64,000 bases of DNA from Pseudoxanthomonas sp. J31 (GCF_000510725.1 NZ_AZNZ01000009.1:62001-126000), one strand, 5' to 3'; counted from the first letter of the stretch, positions 38,070-46,549 are shown. The notes: a model not told the origin generated them from the letters alone. Translations and numbers: made by a program.

Positions 38070-40619
38070 CTACCAGCGGTACTCCACGCTGGCCGAATAG
38101 AACCCGCCGTCGCCGGACACCGGGCCGTTGACCGGGTACGCGTAGTACTGGCCCGGCTGGACCAGGGCCTGCGGCAGTTTTTCCGGCAGGCGGTTGAACA
38201 GGTTGTTGGCGGTCAGCGACAGGCGCAGGCGTTCGCTGGCCTGGAAGCCCAGGTCCAGGTCGGTCAGCCAGATCGGGTCGATGGTGTACGCCACCTCCTC
38301 CGAGGCCGGGCGCCCGACCGGGACGCCGTAGCGCTCCAGCGAGCCGTAGCGGGTCAGGCGCAGCAGCGCGCTCCAGCGTCCCAGGCGCCAGTCGGCGCTG
38401 AGCACCTGCTTGCTCTTCGGCGACAGCAGCAGCAGGAGGTTGGCGTTGCTGCGGCTGAACACCGGCACGCCGTAGTCGGCCAGCACGTCCGGGGTGGGCG
38501 CCACGCCGCGCAGCTCGCCGCGGGTCCAGTTGCCCGCCGCGGTCCAGCGCACGCTGCCGAAGCGGCCGAAGTCGCTGGCGGCCTCGAACGTGGCTTCCAC
38601 GCCCTCGTTGCGGGTATGCGCGGCGTTGAGCAGGTAGGACACCGCGTCGGCCGGGCCGTAGCCGAGCGACTGCAGCAACGGCAGCGCGCCCGGGTAGCTG
38701 TCGCCGGAGATCGAGGTGGAGGTGGCGATGCGGTTGTCCACGTCGATGCGGTAGACGTCCACCGCCGCGGTGGCGCCGTCCCAGGGCTGGAACACGATGC
38801 CCAGGCTGTAGTTCTCCGATTCCTCCGGCCGCAGCGGGCGCGCGCCCAGGGCCTGCGCCTGCGGCGAACCGACCTGCAGGGTGTAGGTCACGCCGGCCGG
38901 CGAGTTCTGGGTGAACTTGTGCGCCTGTGCGGCCAGCGCCGGCGCCTGGAACCCGGTGCTGGCGGTGCCGCGCACGGCCCAGCGCCGGCCCAGCTCCACG
39001 CGCGAGGAAACGCGCCAGGTGGAGGCGGTGCCGAAGTCCTCGTAGTCCTCGTGGCGCGCGGCCAGGTCCACGGTCCAGCGCCGCACCGGGTTGAGCGACA
39101 GGCCGGCGTACACCGCCCAGTTGTCGCGCTCGACCTGCACCGCGTCTTCCGGGCTGAACCCGGCCAGCGCCTGCGAGTAGCCCACCGCGCGGCTGAAGGG
39201 CTTGCCGGCGTTGGGGCCGTCCAGGATCACCGCGCCGCCATGGGTGTAGGACTGCGGATCGCCGGCCCACTTGCGGTAGGACTCCCGGCGCGCCTCGGCG
39301 CCCAGCGACAGTTCCAGCGGCCCGGCCAGGCCCACCTCGAAGCCGCGGCGCAGGTCCAGGTTCCAGGTGGTGGCCTCGTAGCGCACCTTGCCCAGGTAGA
39401 AGCTGGTCTGGCTGTCCAGGCCGAAGGTCGGGTTGATCGAGTCGTGGATGTAGGCGCGGATCGCGTCGTGGCCGTTGGTGACGCTGGCTTCCCATTCCCA
39501 GTCCGCGGCCAGCGTGCCGCGCAGGCCGAGGGTGGCGCCCACGCTCTGCTCCCTGATCTCCTCCTTCGGCTGGAAGCCGTCCGGATGGATCGCGCGCACC
39601 ACTTCGTCGCGCCACACCGGCCGGTAGAACTGCGGTGCCCAGGCCTGGCGGCCGGCATGGCTGAGGAAGGCGAACAGTTCCAGCGACTCGCCCAGCGGGG
39701 TGCCGGCACTGGCGGTGAAGCCGCGCAGCCGGGACTTGCGGCGGCCATTGATCGGCCAGCGCCATTTGCCGCGGTCGACCTCGTACTCGCGCGGGTCGAG
39801 GCTGGCGCCTGCGGGGATCTGCGGCCGCCACACCGAGCCGCCGGGCACGACCGGGTTGCCGTCGGCGTCGCGCAGGAAGAACAGCGGATAGTCCAGCGGC
39901 ACCGGACTGCTGGTGATGGTCGGGTCCTGGTCGTCGTACTGGAGGGCGAAGTTGATGTAGCCCTCCCGGCCCAGGCCGAACCCGGCCCTGGCGGTGAGGG
40001 TGTGCAGCCCGCCCTCGCCGCCGTCGTTGACCCCGTAGCGGTAGGCCACCTCGCCGCCCTCGGCCTGGCGGCTGGTGATGATGTTGACCACGCCGGCGAT
40101 GGCGTCCGAGCCGTACAGCGCCGAGGCACCGTCGCGCAGGACCTCGATCCGCTGGATCGCGCCGGTCGGGAAGGTGGCCAGGTCCACCGGCGCCTGCCCG
40201 GTCAGGCCGCCGGCGCCGAACAGGGCGGTGGTGTGCCAGCGCTTGCCGTTGACCAGCACCAGGGTGTGGTTGGGGCTGAGGCCGCGCAGCTGGCCGACGC
40301 GGACCATGCTGCCCAGGTCGGTGGCGTTGGCGCGCACCGGCGTGTTCCAGGCCGGCAGGGTGGCGTTGAGCGCCTCGAACAGGTCGGTGCGGGTGGTGCT
40401 CTCCAGTTCCTGCGCGCTGATCACGTCGATCGGCGCGGGGCTGTTGCCGATGGTGCGGCCGGCGGCACGGGCGCCAGTGACGGTCACCCGGTCCAGGGTG
40501 GTGGCGGCGCCGCTGCCGCCGGGCGCCGGTTCGCCGCCCCCGGCCGCGTGCAGGTCGGGGATGGCGAGGAGCAGGCTGATGGAAAGGGCCAGCACGCTGG
40601 CCCGCGGGGAATTGCTCAT
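38070..40619 (-). CDS. TonB-dependent outer-membrane receptor
   Basis: An 849-residue outer-membrane beta-barrel with an N-terminal signal peptide (cleavage after AIPDLHA, about residue 25). The plug domain runs from about 40 to 175: TLDRVTVTGAR, then IDVISAQELESTTRTDLFEAL and the strong TonB-plug motifs QRIEVLRDGASALYGSDAIAGVVNI. It has no SusC-type or carboxypeptidase N-domain. The barrel ends in FYSASVEYRW, a proper terminal aromatic signature. The substrate is not evident. The next gene upstream (on the same strand) is a secreted membrane dipeptidase 63 bases away, suggesting peptide-related nutrition. Confidence 0.93.
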   Translation of the reverse strand: MSNSPRASVLALSISLLLAIPDLHAAGGGEPAPGGSGAATTLDRVTVTGARAAGRTIGNSPAPIDVISAQELESTTRTDLFEALNATLPAWNTPVRANATDLGSMVRVGQLRGLSPNHTLVLVNGKRWHTTALFGAGGLTGQAPVDLATFPTGAIQRIEVLRDGASALYGSDAIAGVVNIITSRQAEGGEVAYRYGVNDGGEGGLHTLTARAGFGLGREGYINFALQYDDQDPTITSSPVPLDYPLFFLRDADGNPVVPGGSVWRPQIPAGASLDPREYEVDRGKWRWPINGRRKSRLRGFTASAGTPLGESLELFAFLSHAGRQAWAPQFYRPVWRDEVVRAIHPDGFQPKEEIREQSVGATLGLRGTLAADWEWEASVTNGHDAIRAYIHDSINPTFGLDSQTSFYLGKVRYEATTWNLDLRRGFEVGLAGPLELSLGAEARRESYRKWAGDPQSYTHGGAVILDGPNAGKPFSRAVGYSQALAGFSPEDAVQVERDNWAVYAGLSLNPVRRWTVDLAARHEDYEDFGTASTWRVSSRVELGRRWAVRGTASTGFQAPALAAQAHKFTQNSPAGVTYTLQVGSPQAQALGARPLRPEESENYSLGIVFQPWDGATAAVDVYRIDVDNRIATSTSISGDSYPGALPLLQSLGYGPADAVSYLLNAAHTRNEGVEATFEAASDFGRFGSVRWTAAGNWTRGELRGVAPTPDVLADYGVPVFSRSNANLLLLLSPKSKQVLSADWRLGRWSALLRLTRYGSLERYGVPVGRPASEEVAYTIDPIWLTDLDLGFQASERLRLSLTANNLFNRLPEKLPQALVQPGQYYAYPVNGPVSGDGGFYSASVEYRW

Positions 40620-40682
40620 GCGGGGGAATTCCTCGGCAGGGGGCGGCGCCGCGCGGGCCGCGGCGGCCGCCCGGGAAGGGGA

Positions 40683-41969
40683 TCAGCCCTGGCGGCGGCC
40701 GGCTTCGGCGGCACGCACCACCCGCAGGAAGTTGCCGCCCCAAATCGCGGCGACCTGCTCGCGCGTGTAGCCGCGGCGCAGCAGCTCGGCGGTGACGTTG
40801 GCCGCGTCGGCCTCGCTGTCGAAGCCGGTGACGCCGGCGCCGTGGTCGAAGTCGCTGCCGATCCCGACGTGCTCCACGCCGATGCGCCTGGCGATGTAGT
40901 CCAGGTGGTCGACCAGGTCGGAGAGGGTGGCCGGCTGCTCGTTCTGCTTGAGCGCGTCGTGGAAGCGCTCGCGGGTCGGCGCATCCAGCGCGTCGCTGCC
41001 CTCGTTGGCCACCGCGAACTGCTCCGGCAGGCCGAACTCCGCGCGCAGGCGGGCGATCTTCGCGCGCCAGGCGTCGTCCGGCGCGCGCAGGTAGGGCTTG
41101 AACGGGGTCACCAGGACCACGCCGCTCTTGGCCTTGATCAGGTCCAGTTCCCCGTCGCTGAGGTTGCGGCTGTTGTCGACCAGGGCGCGGGCGTTGGAAT
41201 GGGTGGCCACTACCGGCACCCGGCTCAGCTCCACGGTCTGCTTCAGCGCCGCCGGGGTCAGCTGGGATACGTCGATCAGCACGCCCAGGTCGTTGAAGCG
41301 CGCCACCGCCCGGCGGCCCAGCTCGCTGAGCCCGCCGTGGCGCTCGGCCACGCCGTCCTGCGGCCGCGAGGAGTCGGCAAACGCGTTGTGCCCGGCGTGG
41401 GCGAGCCCGGCCACGCGCACGCCGGCCTGGTGGAAGCGGTCGAACGCGGCCAGGTCGGTGCCGAGGATGCGTGCGTTCTGGAAGCCGAGCAGCACCGCCA
41501 CCTTGCCCTCGCGGTGCAGGCGCTCGATGTCGTCGGCGCTACGCGCCAGTTCCGCCTGGCCGCCGCTGCCGGCGATCCATTCCTGCACCGCCGCCAGCTT
41601 GGCCTCGGCGTCCTGGCGGGCCTTGGCCAGGCCCTGCGCGTCCTCCGGGCCCGGGCCGACCGCGATCGAGAACACGATCGCGTCCACCCCGCCTTGGCGC
41701 ACCCGCTCGAAACTGGTGCGCTTGCCGCCGTCCGGCAGCCAGTAGCGCTTCGGCGTGTCGGGCAGCAGCACGTCGGCGTGCCCGTCCAGCACCAGGATCT
41801 CCTGGTGGACGGCGGCCGGGTCGGCGGCGGGCTCCGGCGCGGGAGCGGCGGCAGTACCGGCCCCGGCGGCGGCATCGCGGCCGCCGCAGGCGGCAAGCGC
41901 CAGCGCCAGGGCCAGGGCGGCGATGGGACGGGGAAGCGGGAGCGTGGAGCGCGGATGCAATGCGGACAT
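40683..41969 (-). CDS. membrane dipeptidase (renal dipeptidase family) lipoprotein
   Basis: Zinc dipeptidase of the amidohydrolase fold (M19). About 428 residues from the ATG at 41969, chosen because AGGA is six bases ahead; the in-frame ATG at 41975 directly abuts that site. It has a lipoprotein signal with lipobox LAAC, so it is membrane-bound. Metal and active-site motifs: LDGHADVLLP (HxD), the bridging Glu region, THSNARAL, and IGVEHVGIGSDFDHG near the end. M19 enzymes cleave a broad range of dipeptides, including those with D-residues. It lies 63 bases upstream of the TonB receptor gene on the same strand. Confidence 0.93.
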   Translation of the reverse strand: MSALHPRSTLPLPRPIAALALALALAACGGRDAAAGAGTAAAPAPEPAADPAAVHQEILVLDGHADVLLPDTPKRYWLPDGGKRTSFERVRQGGVDAIVFSIAVGPGPEDAQGLAKARQDAEAKLAAVQEWIAGSGGQAELARSADDIERLHREGKVAVLLGFQNARILGTDLAAFDRFHQAGVRVAGLAHAGHNAFADSSRPQDGVAERHGGLSELGRRAVARFNDLGVLIDVSQLTPAALKQTVELSRVPVVATHSNARALVDNSRNLSDGELDLIKAKSGVVLVTPFKPYLRAPDDAWRAKIARLRAEFGLPEQFAVANEGSDALDAPTRERFHDALKQNEQPATLSDLVDHLDYIARRIGVEHVGIGSDFDHGAGVTGFDSEADAANVTAELLRRGYTREQVAAIWGGNFLRVVRAAEAGRRQG

Positions 41970-42119
41970 GGACATTCCTGTGGGGTTTCATCAGGCAAGG
42001 CGGGGCCATGGCCGCCGCGAACGGCAGCCCTGGCGGGACCGGGGTGGCGCCGGGTCAGGCCGCGCGCGCGGCGCGGCTACATCGCGCGGGGCGGCAGGGC
42101 GGCGGCGGGCAGCGGCTCA

Positions 42120-43412
42120 TCACTGCCCCGCGGTGGCCGCGTAGGGATCCGGCTCGGCCAGCAGCTCGTCCATCAACGCGTTGAAGCGGGCCACGTACTC
42201 CTCGTAGTAGCCGCCGGTGACCGGGCCGGTGAAGCCGGTATAGATCTCGCGCACCTCGCCGCGGCGGTCGATCACGATGGTGGTCGGGAACGCGGCCATG
42301 TAGTTCAGGCCCTGCAGCTTCTCGGTGGCCAGCTTCTTGTCGGCCACGCCGCCGTGGACGATGTCGTAGCGGATGTCGAAAAAGTCGCGGAACTTGCGCA
42401 GGCGCTGCTGGAAGTACTCGAAGCTGTCCTCCTGCTCGAAGGCCACGGCGATGGCCTCCACCCCGCGCTGCCGGTTCTCGCGGAACCAGGGCGCGAGGAA
42501 CCGGGTCTGGTCGGTGCAGTTGGGGCACCAGGTGCCGATCACCTCGACGATCACCACCTTGCCGCGGTACTTGTCATCCCGCAGCGACACCGGCCGCCCC
42601 TCCAGGTCGGGGAAGCTGAAGTCGATGCTGCGGCGGCCATCCTTGAGGTAGGTGAGGCGGTAAGGATCAGGCAGTTCCACCTCGTCGCTGCGGTGGCCCT
42701 CGAACCTGGCCACGTTGTAGATGCCGAAGCTGATCGCACCCTGGATCTGGCCGTCCTCGATGGTGCCGCGGACCAGCACCGGGCTGGGCCCGCTGAAGTG
42801 CGACAGCCAGAAGCGGTCGCCCTGGACCACGCCTTCCAGCTCGCGGGTATCGCCCACGACGGTCATGAACACCCCGGTCAGGCGCGTGCCTTCCTGCCGC
42901 AGCAGCGCGACCTGGTTGGGCCCGGCGCTGCGGTCGCGGTTGAGGATGGCCCACTTGCCGTCGAGGTTGGCGGCGCTGCCGGCATCCCGCTCCGGCGGCA
43001 CGAAGCGCCAGGCCTGGCCATGCTCGGCGGTGAACGGCAGGTCGTTGGCGCCGTTGCGCTTCGGGACCAGGTCGCGGTAGTGCCCGACCAGGCGCTTGCC
43101 GCCGGAACCCTCCTCCACCGTGGCCTCGAGCGCGGCGTCGTAGGTGTTCATCACCGCGCGGATGCCGCCACCGGCCAGCTTCTCGACCTCGAACTCGTCG
43201 CGGCGGCTGCCGTTGAGCAGCACCAGGCGCGGTTGCGCGCCTTCCAGCCCGGCCAACTCGAAGTTGAACGGCAGCGCCTCGCCGTTGACGGTGAACTCGC
43301 CGCGCCACAGGCCCTCGGCGGGCGCGACCGTGCCGGCCAGCGCATGCGCGGCGCACAGCGCCAGCAGCAGGGCCAGTCCGTGGCGGAGGATGGAGCGGTA
43401 TGCATGCCTCAT
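42120..43412 (-). CDS. TlpA-type thioredoxin-fold protein
   Basis: A 430-residue secreted protein with a signal peptide (MRHAYRSILRHGLALLLALC, cleavage after HALA, about residue 26). The first 250 residues form a beta-rich domain with repeated Trp/Phe/Val patterns (PAEGLWRGEFTVNGEALPFNF). The C-terminal 170 residues are a TlpA/ResA-like thiol-disulfide domain with the active site GTWCPNCTDQ and late YMAAFPTTIVIDRRGEV. A reductant or cytochrome-maturation role is possible. ATG at 43412. It is 144 bases upstream of the dipeptidase gene on the same strand. The gene-free 575 bases before it separate it from the bacteriocin-like cassette. Confidence 0.86.
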   Translation of the reverse strand: MRHAYRSILRHGLALLLALCAAHALAGTVAPAEGLWRGEFTVNGEALPFNFELAGLEGAQPRLVLLNGSRRDEFEVEKLAGGGIRAVMNTYDAALEATVEEGSGGKRLVGHYRDLVPKRNGANDLPFTAEHGQAWRFVPPERDAGSAANLDGKWAILNRDRSAGPNQVALLRQEGTRLTGVFMTVVGDTRELEGVVQGDRFWLSHFSGPSPVLVRGTIEDGQIQGAISFGIYNVARFEGHRSDEVELPDPYRLTYLKDGRRSIDFSFPDLEGRPVSLRDDKYRGKVVIVEVIGTWCPNCTDQTRFLAPWFRENRQRGVEAIAVAFEQEDSFEYFQQRLRKFRDFFDIRYDIVHGGVADKKLATEKLQGLNYMAAFPTTIVIDRRGEVREIYTGFTGPVTGGYYEEYVARFNALMDELLAEPDPYAATAGQ

Positions 43413-43987
43413 GTCGGTTCCCGTGGCGGAGGAAGGTTCCGCCGGCTTGCATCCGTCGATGCGCTGCGCTGGCGGCTCATGGACTGTAGGCAGCGCCCGC
43501 CGGCGCAATCCAGAGGCCAACACCCCGGAACTGATGACGATTGCTCCAAAGGAAATGAGCGGCGGCCTCCGCTGCATGGCCACGGCCGACCCGGCCAGCA
43601 GGTCGTGGCCGAATGGACGACCGCGTCCCTCACGCGACACGCGCAGCCTCACAGCCCCAGTCATGCGACGCGTCGACCAGTCAGTTGGACTTGCGCGAAC
43701 ACCCTGCGCAACCTGGCCTGACATCAGCGCGCGTGATGCAAGTGGTTTTGGCATTGAATCGCCTCACCGCAAATGCAAACCTCGCCATGCAATCCGGGCA
43801 GCCGCACGATCGTCGTCGCTCTCTAGCGGGGGCAATGCGGGAGATGGCGCGCAACTGCGTGGCGAGCTCCCGGGACGGGAACCGGACGCGGAATCCCCGC
43901 TCCCGCGCGAGGTGTGGGCCTTCATGCATCCGCCAGGGTGATCTGGCCCCAAACGCAGGGGCACTGCGTCCACTAAGGAAGGTTGAT
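43413..43987. other. 575-bp gene-free region before the double-glycine peptide genes
   Basis: No gene with a family match, RNA gene or repeat was found on either strand. The composition is less GC-extreme than its surroundings, with A/T-richer patches such as CCAAAGGAAATGAG (around 43546) and TTTTGGCATTGAATC (around 43746). TTGGCA at 43748 could be a -35 box, but no good -10 follows. It is the longest gene-free stretch in the window and holds the promoters of both flanking units, plus possibly the remains of older cassette genes. Confidence 0.5.
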
Positions 43988-44197
43988 ATGCGCGAACTGA
44001 GCACTAACGAAGTTGCGGTTGCGTCCGGCGGCGTTATCGACACCGGCGGCGAACTTGCCGCCGGCCTGATCATGGCGGGTGCCGCGGGAATGGTTGGCGC
44101 CCTCCTTGGCGCTGCGGGCGGTCCGGTTGGCAGCGCCATGCTCGGGGTGACGTTCGCCCGCGCCGGCTTCAAGTACGTCGAGTACATCACCAAGTGA
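43988..44197 (+). CDS. double-glycine leader peptide, bacteriocin-like (peptide 1)
   Basis: A 69-residue product. It opens with MRELSTNEVAVASGG, a 15-residue leader of the class II bacteriocin/microcin type that is cut after GG by a C39-peptidase ABC exporter. The predicted 54-residue core is almost all Gly, Ala, Leu, Val and Met in its first 35 residues and contains overlapping GxxxG motifs (GALLG, GAAGG), ending in a basic aromatic tail FKYVEYITK. ATG at 43988 has AGGAAGG seven bases upstream. The second peptide gene follows after ten bases. Codon choice is less strict than in neighbours (GTT, CTT, GAA), a sign of an accessory gene. Toxic activity is inferred. Confidence 0.8.
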   Translation: MRELSTNEVAVASGGVIDTGGELAAGLIMAGAAGMVGALLGAAGGPVGSAMLGVTFARAGFKYVEYITK

Positions 44198-44207
44198 GGA
44201 CACGCAA

Positions 44208-44399
44208 ATGCGCGAACTGACCTGTCGTGAGCTCCATGACGTGAATGGCGGTGCTTCCGTGCTCGGCACCATCTGGCAGGTAAGCCTGCCGGCACGGGCG
44301 GTGGCCGGCTCGGCCGCACTCGGCTGGGCGATAGGCTCTGCCATCTACCGGACCTATGACGATGAGATCCAGGCCGGATTGGATTGGCTGCTGAACTGA
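44208..44399 (+). CDS. double-glycine leader peptide, bacteriocin-like (peptide 2)
   Basis: A 63-residue product that starts MRELTCRELHDVNGG, also 15 residues to the GG and sharing MREL(S/T) with peptide 1. The predicted core of 48 residues begins ASVLGTIWQVSLPARAVAG, continues through a glycine-zipper helix (GSAALGWAIGSAIY, with GWAIG as GxxxG) and ends in an acidic stretch, YDDEIQAGLDWLLN. The paired, same-length leaders and one glycine-zipper peptide each resemble two-peptide (class IIb) bacteriocins. ATG at 44208 follows GAGGACACGCAA. No exporter or peptidase is encoded in the window, so processing would need one elsewhere. Confidence 0.8.
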   Translation: MRELTCRELHDVNGGASVLGTIWQVSLPARAVAGSAALGWAIGSAIYRTYDDEIQAGLDWLLN

Positions 44400-44406
44400 G
44401 CCACTG

Positions 44407-44432
44407 GCCCCGCGCGCGCAAGCGCGCGGGGC
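44407..44432. terminator. hairpin between peptide and membrane-protein genes
   Basis: An 11-base perfect stem (GCCCCGCGCGC at 44407-44417 with its complement at 44422-44432) around GCAA, seven bases after the second peptide stop. No T-run follows. It may protect the peptide mRNA or lower readthrough into the downstream pair, giving more peptide than immunity message. Confidence 0.5.
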
Positions 44433-44442
44433 ATCGAGACCG

Positions 44443-44862
44443 ATGACTGCACACGGCCAACCAGCCCCAGGTACCCGCAGGAGCATTGCGGATCTCCTCG
44501 TCGTTTCCTCGGCCGCCTTGGTGCTGGCGCTCGCGCTGCACTCCCCCGCAGCCCGTCTCGCCCTGGCCACCGCCATGGACGGGTTCGACAACGTCTTCCT
44601 ATGCGTCCTGTTCGCAGGCCTGGGCTTGCTCGATCTGGCCGGGCGCCTGCCTGCCGTCTTCCGCAAGGATGCCCGCCGCATCCGGCTGGTACTGTGGCTT
44701 GGCTTTGCCGGCGCGGTCCTGCTGTTCGGCGGTTATGCGCTTCCGGGCATACTGCTGGCCGAGCTGGCCTTCGACCTGGTGTACGCCGTTGCCGGCATGC
44801 GCGGCGGTGTGGCTCCCGGCCGTCGCATTGCCCCGTCAGGCCCCAGGAGGGACCGCCAATGA
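44443..44862 (+). CDS. small membrane protein, candidate immunity/accessory
   Basis: A 139-residue protein with about four hydrophobic segments (roughly 15-36, 48-66, 79-98 and 101-118) and a basic C-terminal tail (GRRIAPSGPRRDRQ). No family was recognised. It starts at ATG 44443, ten bases after the hairpin, and its stop overlaps the next start by four bases. Position directly after two bacteriocin-like peptide genes, and the small multispan layout, are what bacteriocin immunity proteins often show. This is inference; a role in peptide release is also possible. Confidence 0.6.
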   Translation: MTAHGQPAPGTRRSIADLLVVSSAALVLALALHSPAARLALATAMDGFDNVFLCVLFAGLGLLDLAGRLPAVFRKDARRIRLVLWLGFAGAVLLFGGYALPGILLAELAFDLVYAVAGMRGGVAPGRRIAPSGPRRDRQ

Positions 44863-45101
44863 AAAGCGTCGTGATCCGCATCCTCGCCGCGATGCTGTCC
44901 CTCGCCGGCGTCGTGGTCCTGGTCTCCCGGCTCATCCAGCTGGTGCAGGGCGATGCACAGGCCTCGGCACTGGAATACGCGGTGCTGGCCGGCGCCGCCT
45001 GCGGCACCTGGATGTTCGGGCGTTTCGCGCTCAACGGCGAGCGCGATCCGCTGATGCGCAGGCTGTCGGCACGCAAGCCCGGGCAGCCGGACAGCCGCTA
45101 G
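44859..45101 (+). CDS. small membrane protein, candidate immunity/accessory
   Basis: An 80-residue protein with two hydrophobic segments (about 6-26 and 39-57) and a basic, proline-containing tail (RRLSARKPGQPDSR). ATG at 44859 overlaps the previous stop (ATGA), so translation is probably coupled. AGGAGG lies seven bases before it. No family was recognised. With the previous gene it closes the cassette; the following gene is convergent, 26 bases away. Confidence 0.6.
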   Translation: MKSVVIRILAAMLSLAGVVVLVSRLIQLVQGDAQASALEYAVLAGAACGTWMFGRFALNGERDPLMRRLSARKPGQPDSR

Positions 45102-45127
45102 GCGCCAGTCCGCCAACGCACCGCCGG

Positions 45128-45697
45128 CTAGCGCCCTTCGCCGGCCGCCCGCTGGCGTTGCTGCAGGGCGCGGCGCAGGGCGGCGTCCGGTTGCAGGGAG
45201 CGATCCCAGCGGCGGTAGCTGTCGGCCAGGGCCAGGCGCAGCGCGGGATATGGATCCGGCTTGTCCTCGCCGCGCAGCGCGGAGGTCGCCTGGGCCCAGC
45301 TGCCGGCGCGGCCCAGGCGCGCGCGGGCGCGCACCACGCTGCGGCAGTCGGTGTCCAGCGCGCGCGCCAGGAAGCAGGCATACCAGGCGTCGCCGGGATT
45401 CCAGCCCGGCTGCGCCAGCAGTCCGCGCACATAGGCGCGCGAGGCGCCGGCATAGCGCTCGACCTCGGCGGCGAAGCTCTCCGGATAGGCGCGGGCGTAG
45501 CGGTCGATGTCGGCCAGGCGGCCGTCGATCCAGGCATCGCCCGTGTCGTAACGGGGTCCGGGCTCCGGCGTTGCGGTGGCCGTGGCGCGGGCCTGCGCCG
45601 CCAGCGGCAGCGGGATGCCCGCACCGCAGGCGGCCAGGCACAGGGTTACGAACAGGATCCGGCGGTACGTCGCGTGCGGGAAGCGGAAGCGGGCCAT
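45128..45697 (-). CDS. hypothetical secreted protein
   Basis: A 189-residue protein with a long N-terminal signal (MARFRFPHATYRRILFVTLCLAACGAG, cleavable near QA or lipidated in LAAC). The mature part is alpha-helical and charged, with two Cys (in WYACFLARALDTDCRS) that could pair. It ends in a Gln/Arg-rich region. No family was recognised with certainty. ATG at 45697. It is convergent with the small membrane-protein pair and lies downstream of the HAD gene on the same strand with a 65-base gap. Confidence 0.65.
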   Translation of the reverse strand: MARFRFPHATYRRILFVTLCLAACGAGIPLPLAAQARATATATPEPGPRYDTGDAWIDGRLADIDRYARAYPESFAAEVERYAGASRAYVRGLLAQPGWNPGDAWYACFLARALDTDCRSVVRARARLGRAGSWAQATSALRGEDKPDPYPALRLALADSYRRWDRSLQPDAALRRALQQRQRAAGEGR

Positions 45698-45762
45698 GGC
45701 GGCATTGTGCCGCGGCCGCGGGCGCGGCGCGCGCAGCTCCCGCCGGCGGGCCGTGTGCGGGA

Positions 45763-46485
45763 TCAGGCGGCGGTGCCGGCGGCGATCCGGGTGATGGCTT
45801 CCGGCAGCTCCGCCGCGCTGGCCACGGTGCGCACCCGCGGATGCGCCTCGGCCAGGCCATGGTCGGCCTCGTGGGCCCAGGTGAGCGCGTAGGGGATGTG
45901 CACGCCCCAGCCGCCCAGCCGCACCACCGGCTCGATGTCCGAGCGCAACGAGTTGCCAACCATCACGAACTGCTCCGGCGCGATGCCGAACTCGGCCAGC
46001 ACCCGCGCATAGGTCGGCGGGTCCTTCTCGGACACGATCTCGATGCGCGGGAACAGGTCGGCCAGGCCGGAACGGGCGATCTTGTCCTCCTGGTGGAACA
46101 GGTCGCCCTTGGTCACCAGTACCACCTGCCAGCGCGCGGCCACCGCCTCCACCGCGTCGCGGATGCCGTCCAGCAGCTCCACCGGGTGGGCCAGGGTGTC
46201 GCGGCCGATGTCGACCACCTGCTGCAGGTCGCGGGCGCTGATGCGCGCTTCGGTCAGTTCGATCGCCGCCTCGATCATCGACAGGGTCATGCCCTTGACG
46301 CCGTAGCCGAACACCTTGAGGTTGCGGCGCTCCACCTCCAGCAGGTGGCGCAGGGTGCCGGCGTCGTGCAGGTCGATGTAGCGGCCGATGATTTCCTCGT
46401 AGCGCTTCTCCGCGGCGCGGTAGTAGTCCTCGCTGCGCCACAGGGTGTCGTCGCCATCGAAGCCGACCAGGCGGATGTCGTGCAT
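45763..46485 (-). CDS. HAD-family hydrolase
   Basis: A 240-residue phosphatase-fold protein. Motif I is FDGDDTLWRSE (nucleophile Asp and the second Asp), motif II is the Thr in LVTKGD, motif III the Lys in VSEKDPPTY, and motif IV NSLRSDIEP. A helical cap lies between residues 16 and 85. The size and cap type are those of soluble bacterial HAD phosphatases acting on small phosphometabolites. The true substrate is unknown. ATG at 46485. The frame continues upstream over the terminator of the next gene, so that part is not coding. Confidence 0.88.
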   Translation of the reverse strand: MHDIRLVGFDGDDTLWRSEDYYRAAEKRYEEIIGRYIDLHDAGTLRHLLEVERRNLKVFGYGVKGMTLSMIEAAIELTEARISARDLQQVVDIGRDTLAHPVELLDGIRDAVEAVAARWQVVLVTKGDLFHQEDKIARSGLADLFPRIEIVSEKDPPTYARVLAEFGIAPEQFVMVGNSLRSDIEPVVRLGGWGVHIPYALTWAHEADHGLAEAHPRVRTVASAAELPEAITRIAAGTAA

Positions 46486-46549
46486 GGGGGTATCCGGAAC
46501 GCGGGCGCCATCACGGCGGACGTGCAGGATAGCAGCGGGGACGGCCCCG

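Noticed and set aside
38046-43721. Very long open frame on the plus strand opposite the TonB receptor, dipeptidase and TlpA genes
   Set aside because: It is the mirror of GC-rich coding sequence in the opposite strand, rich in His, Arg, Gln, Val and Ala with no recognisable domain, while all three minus-strand genes have clear family motifs.
43838-43940. tRNA-like or small RNA remnant in the gene-free region
   Set aside because: Stretches such as GACGGGAACCGG resemble a T-arm region only loosely, and no cloverleaf with acceptor pairing could be drawn on either strand.
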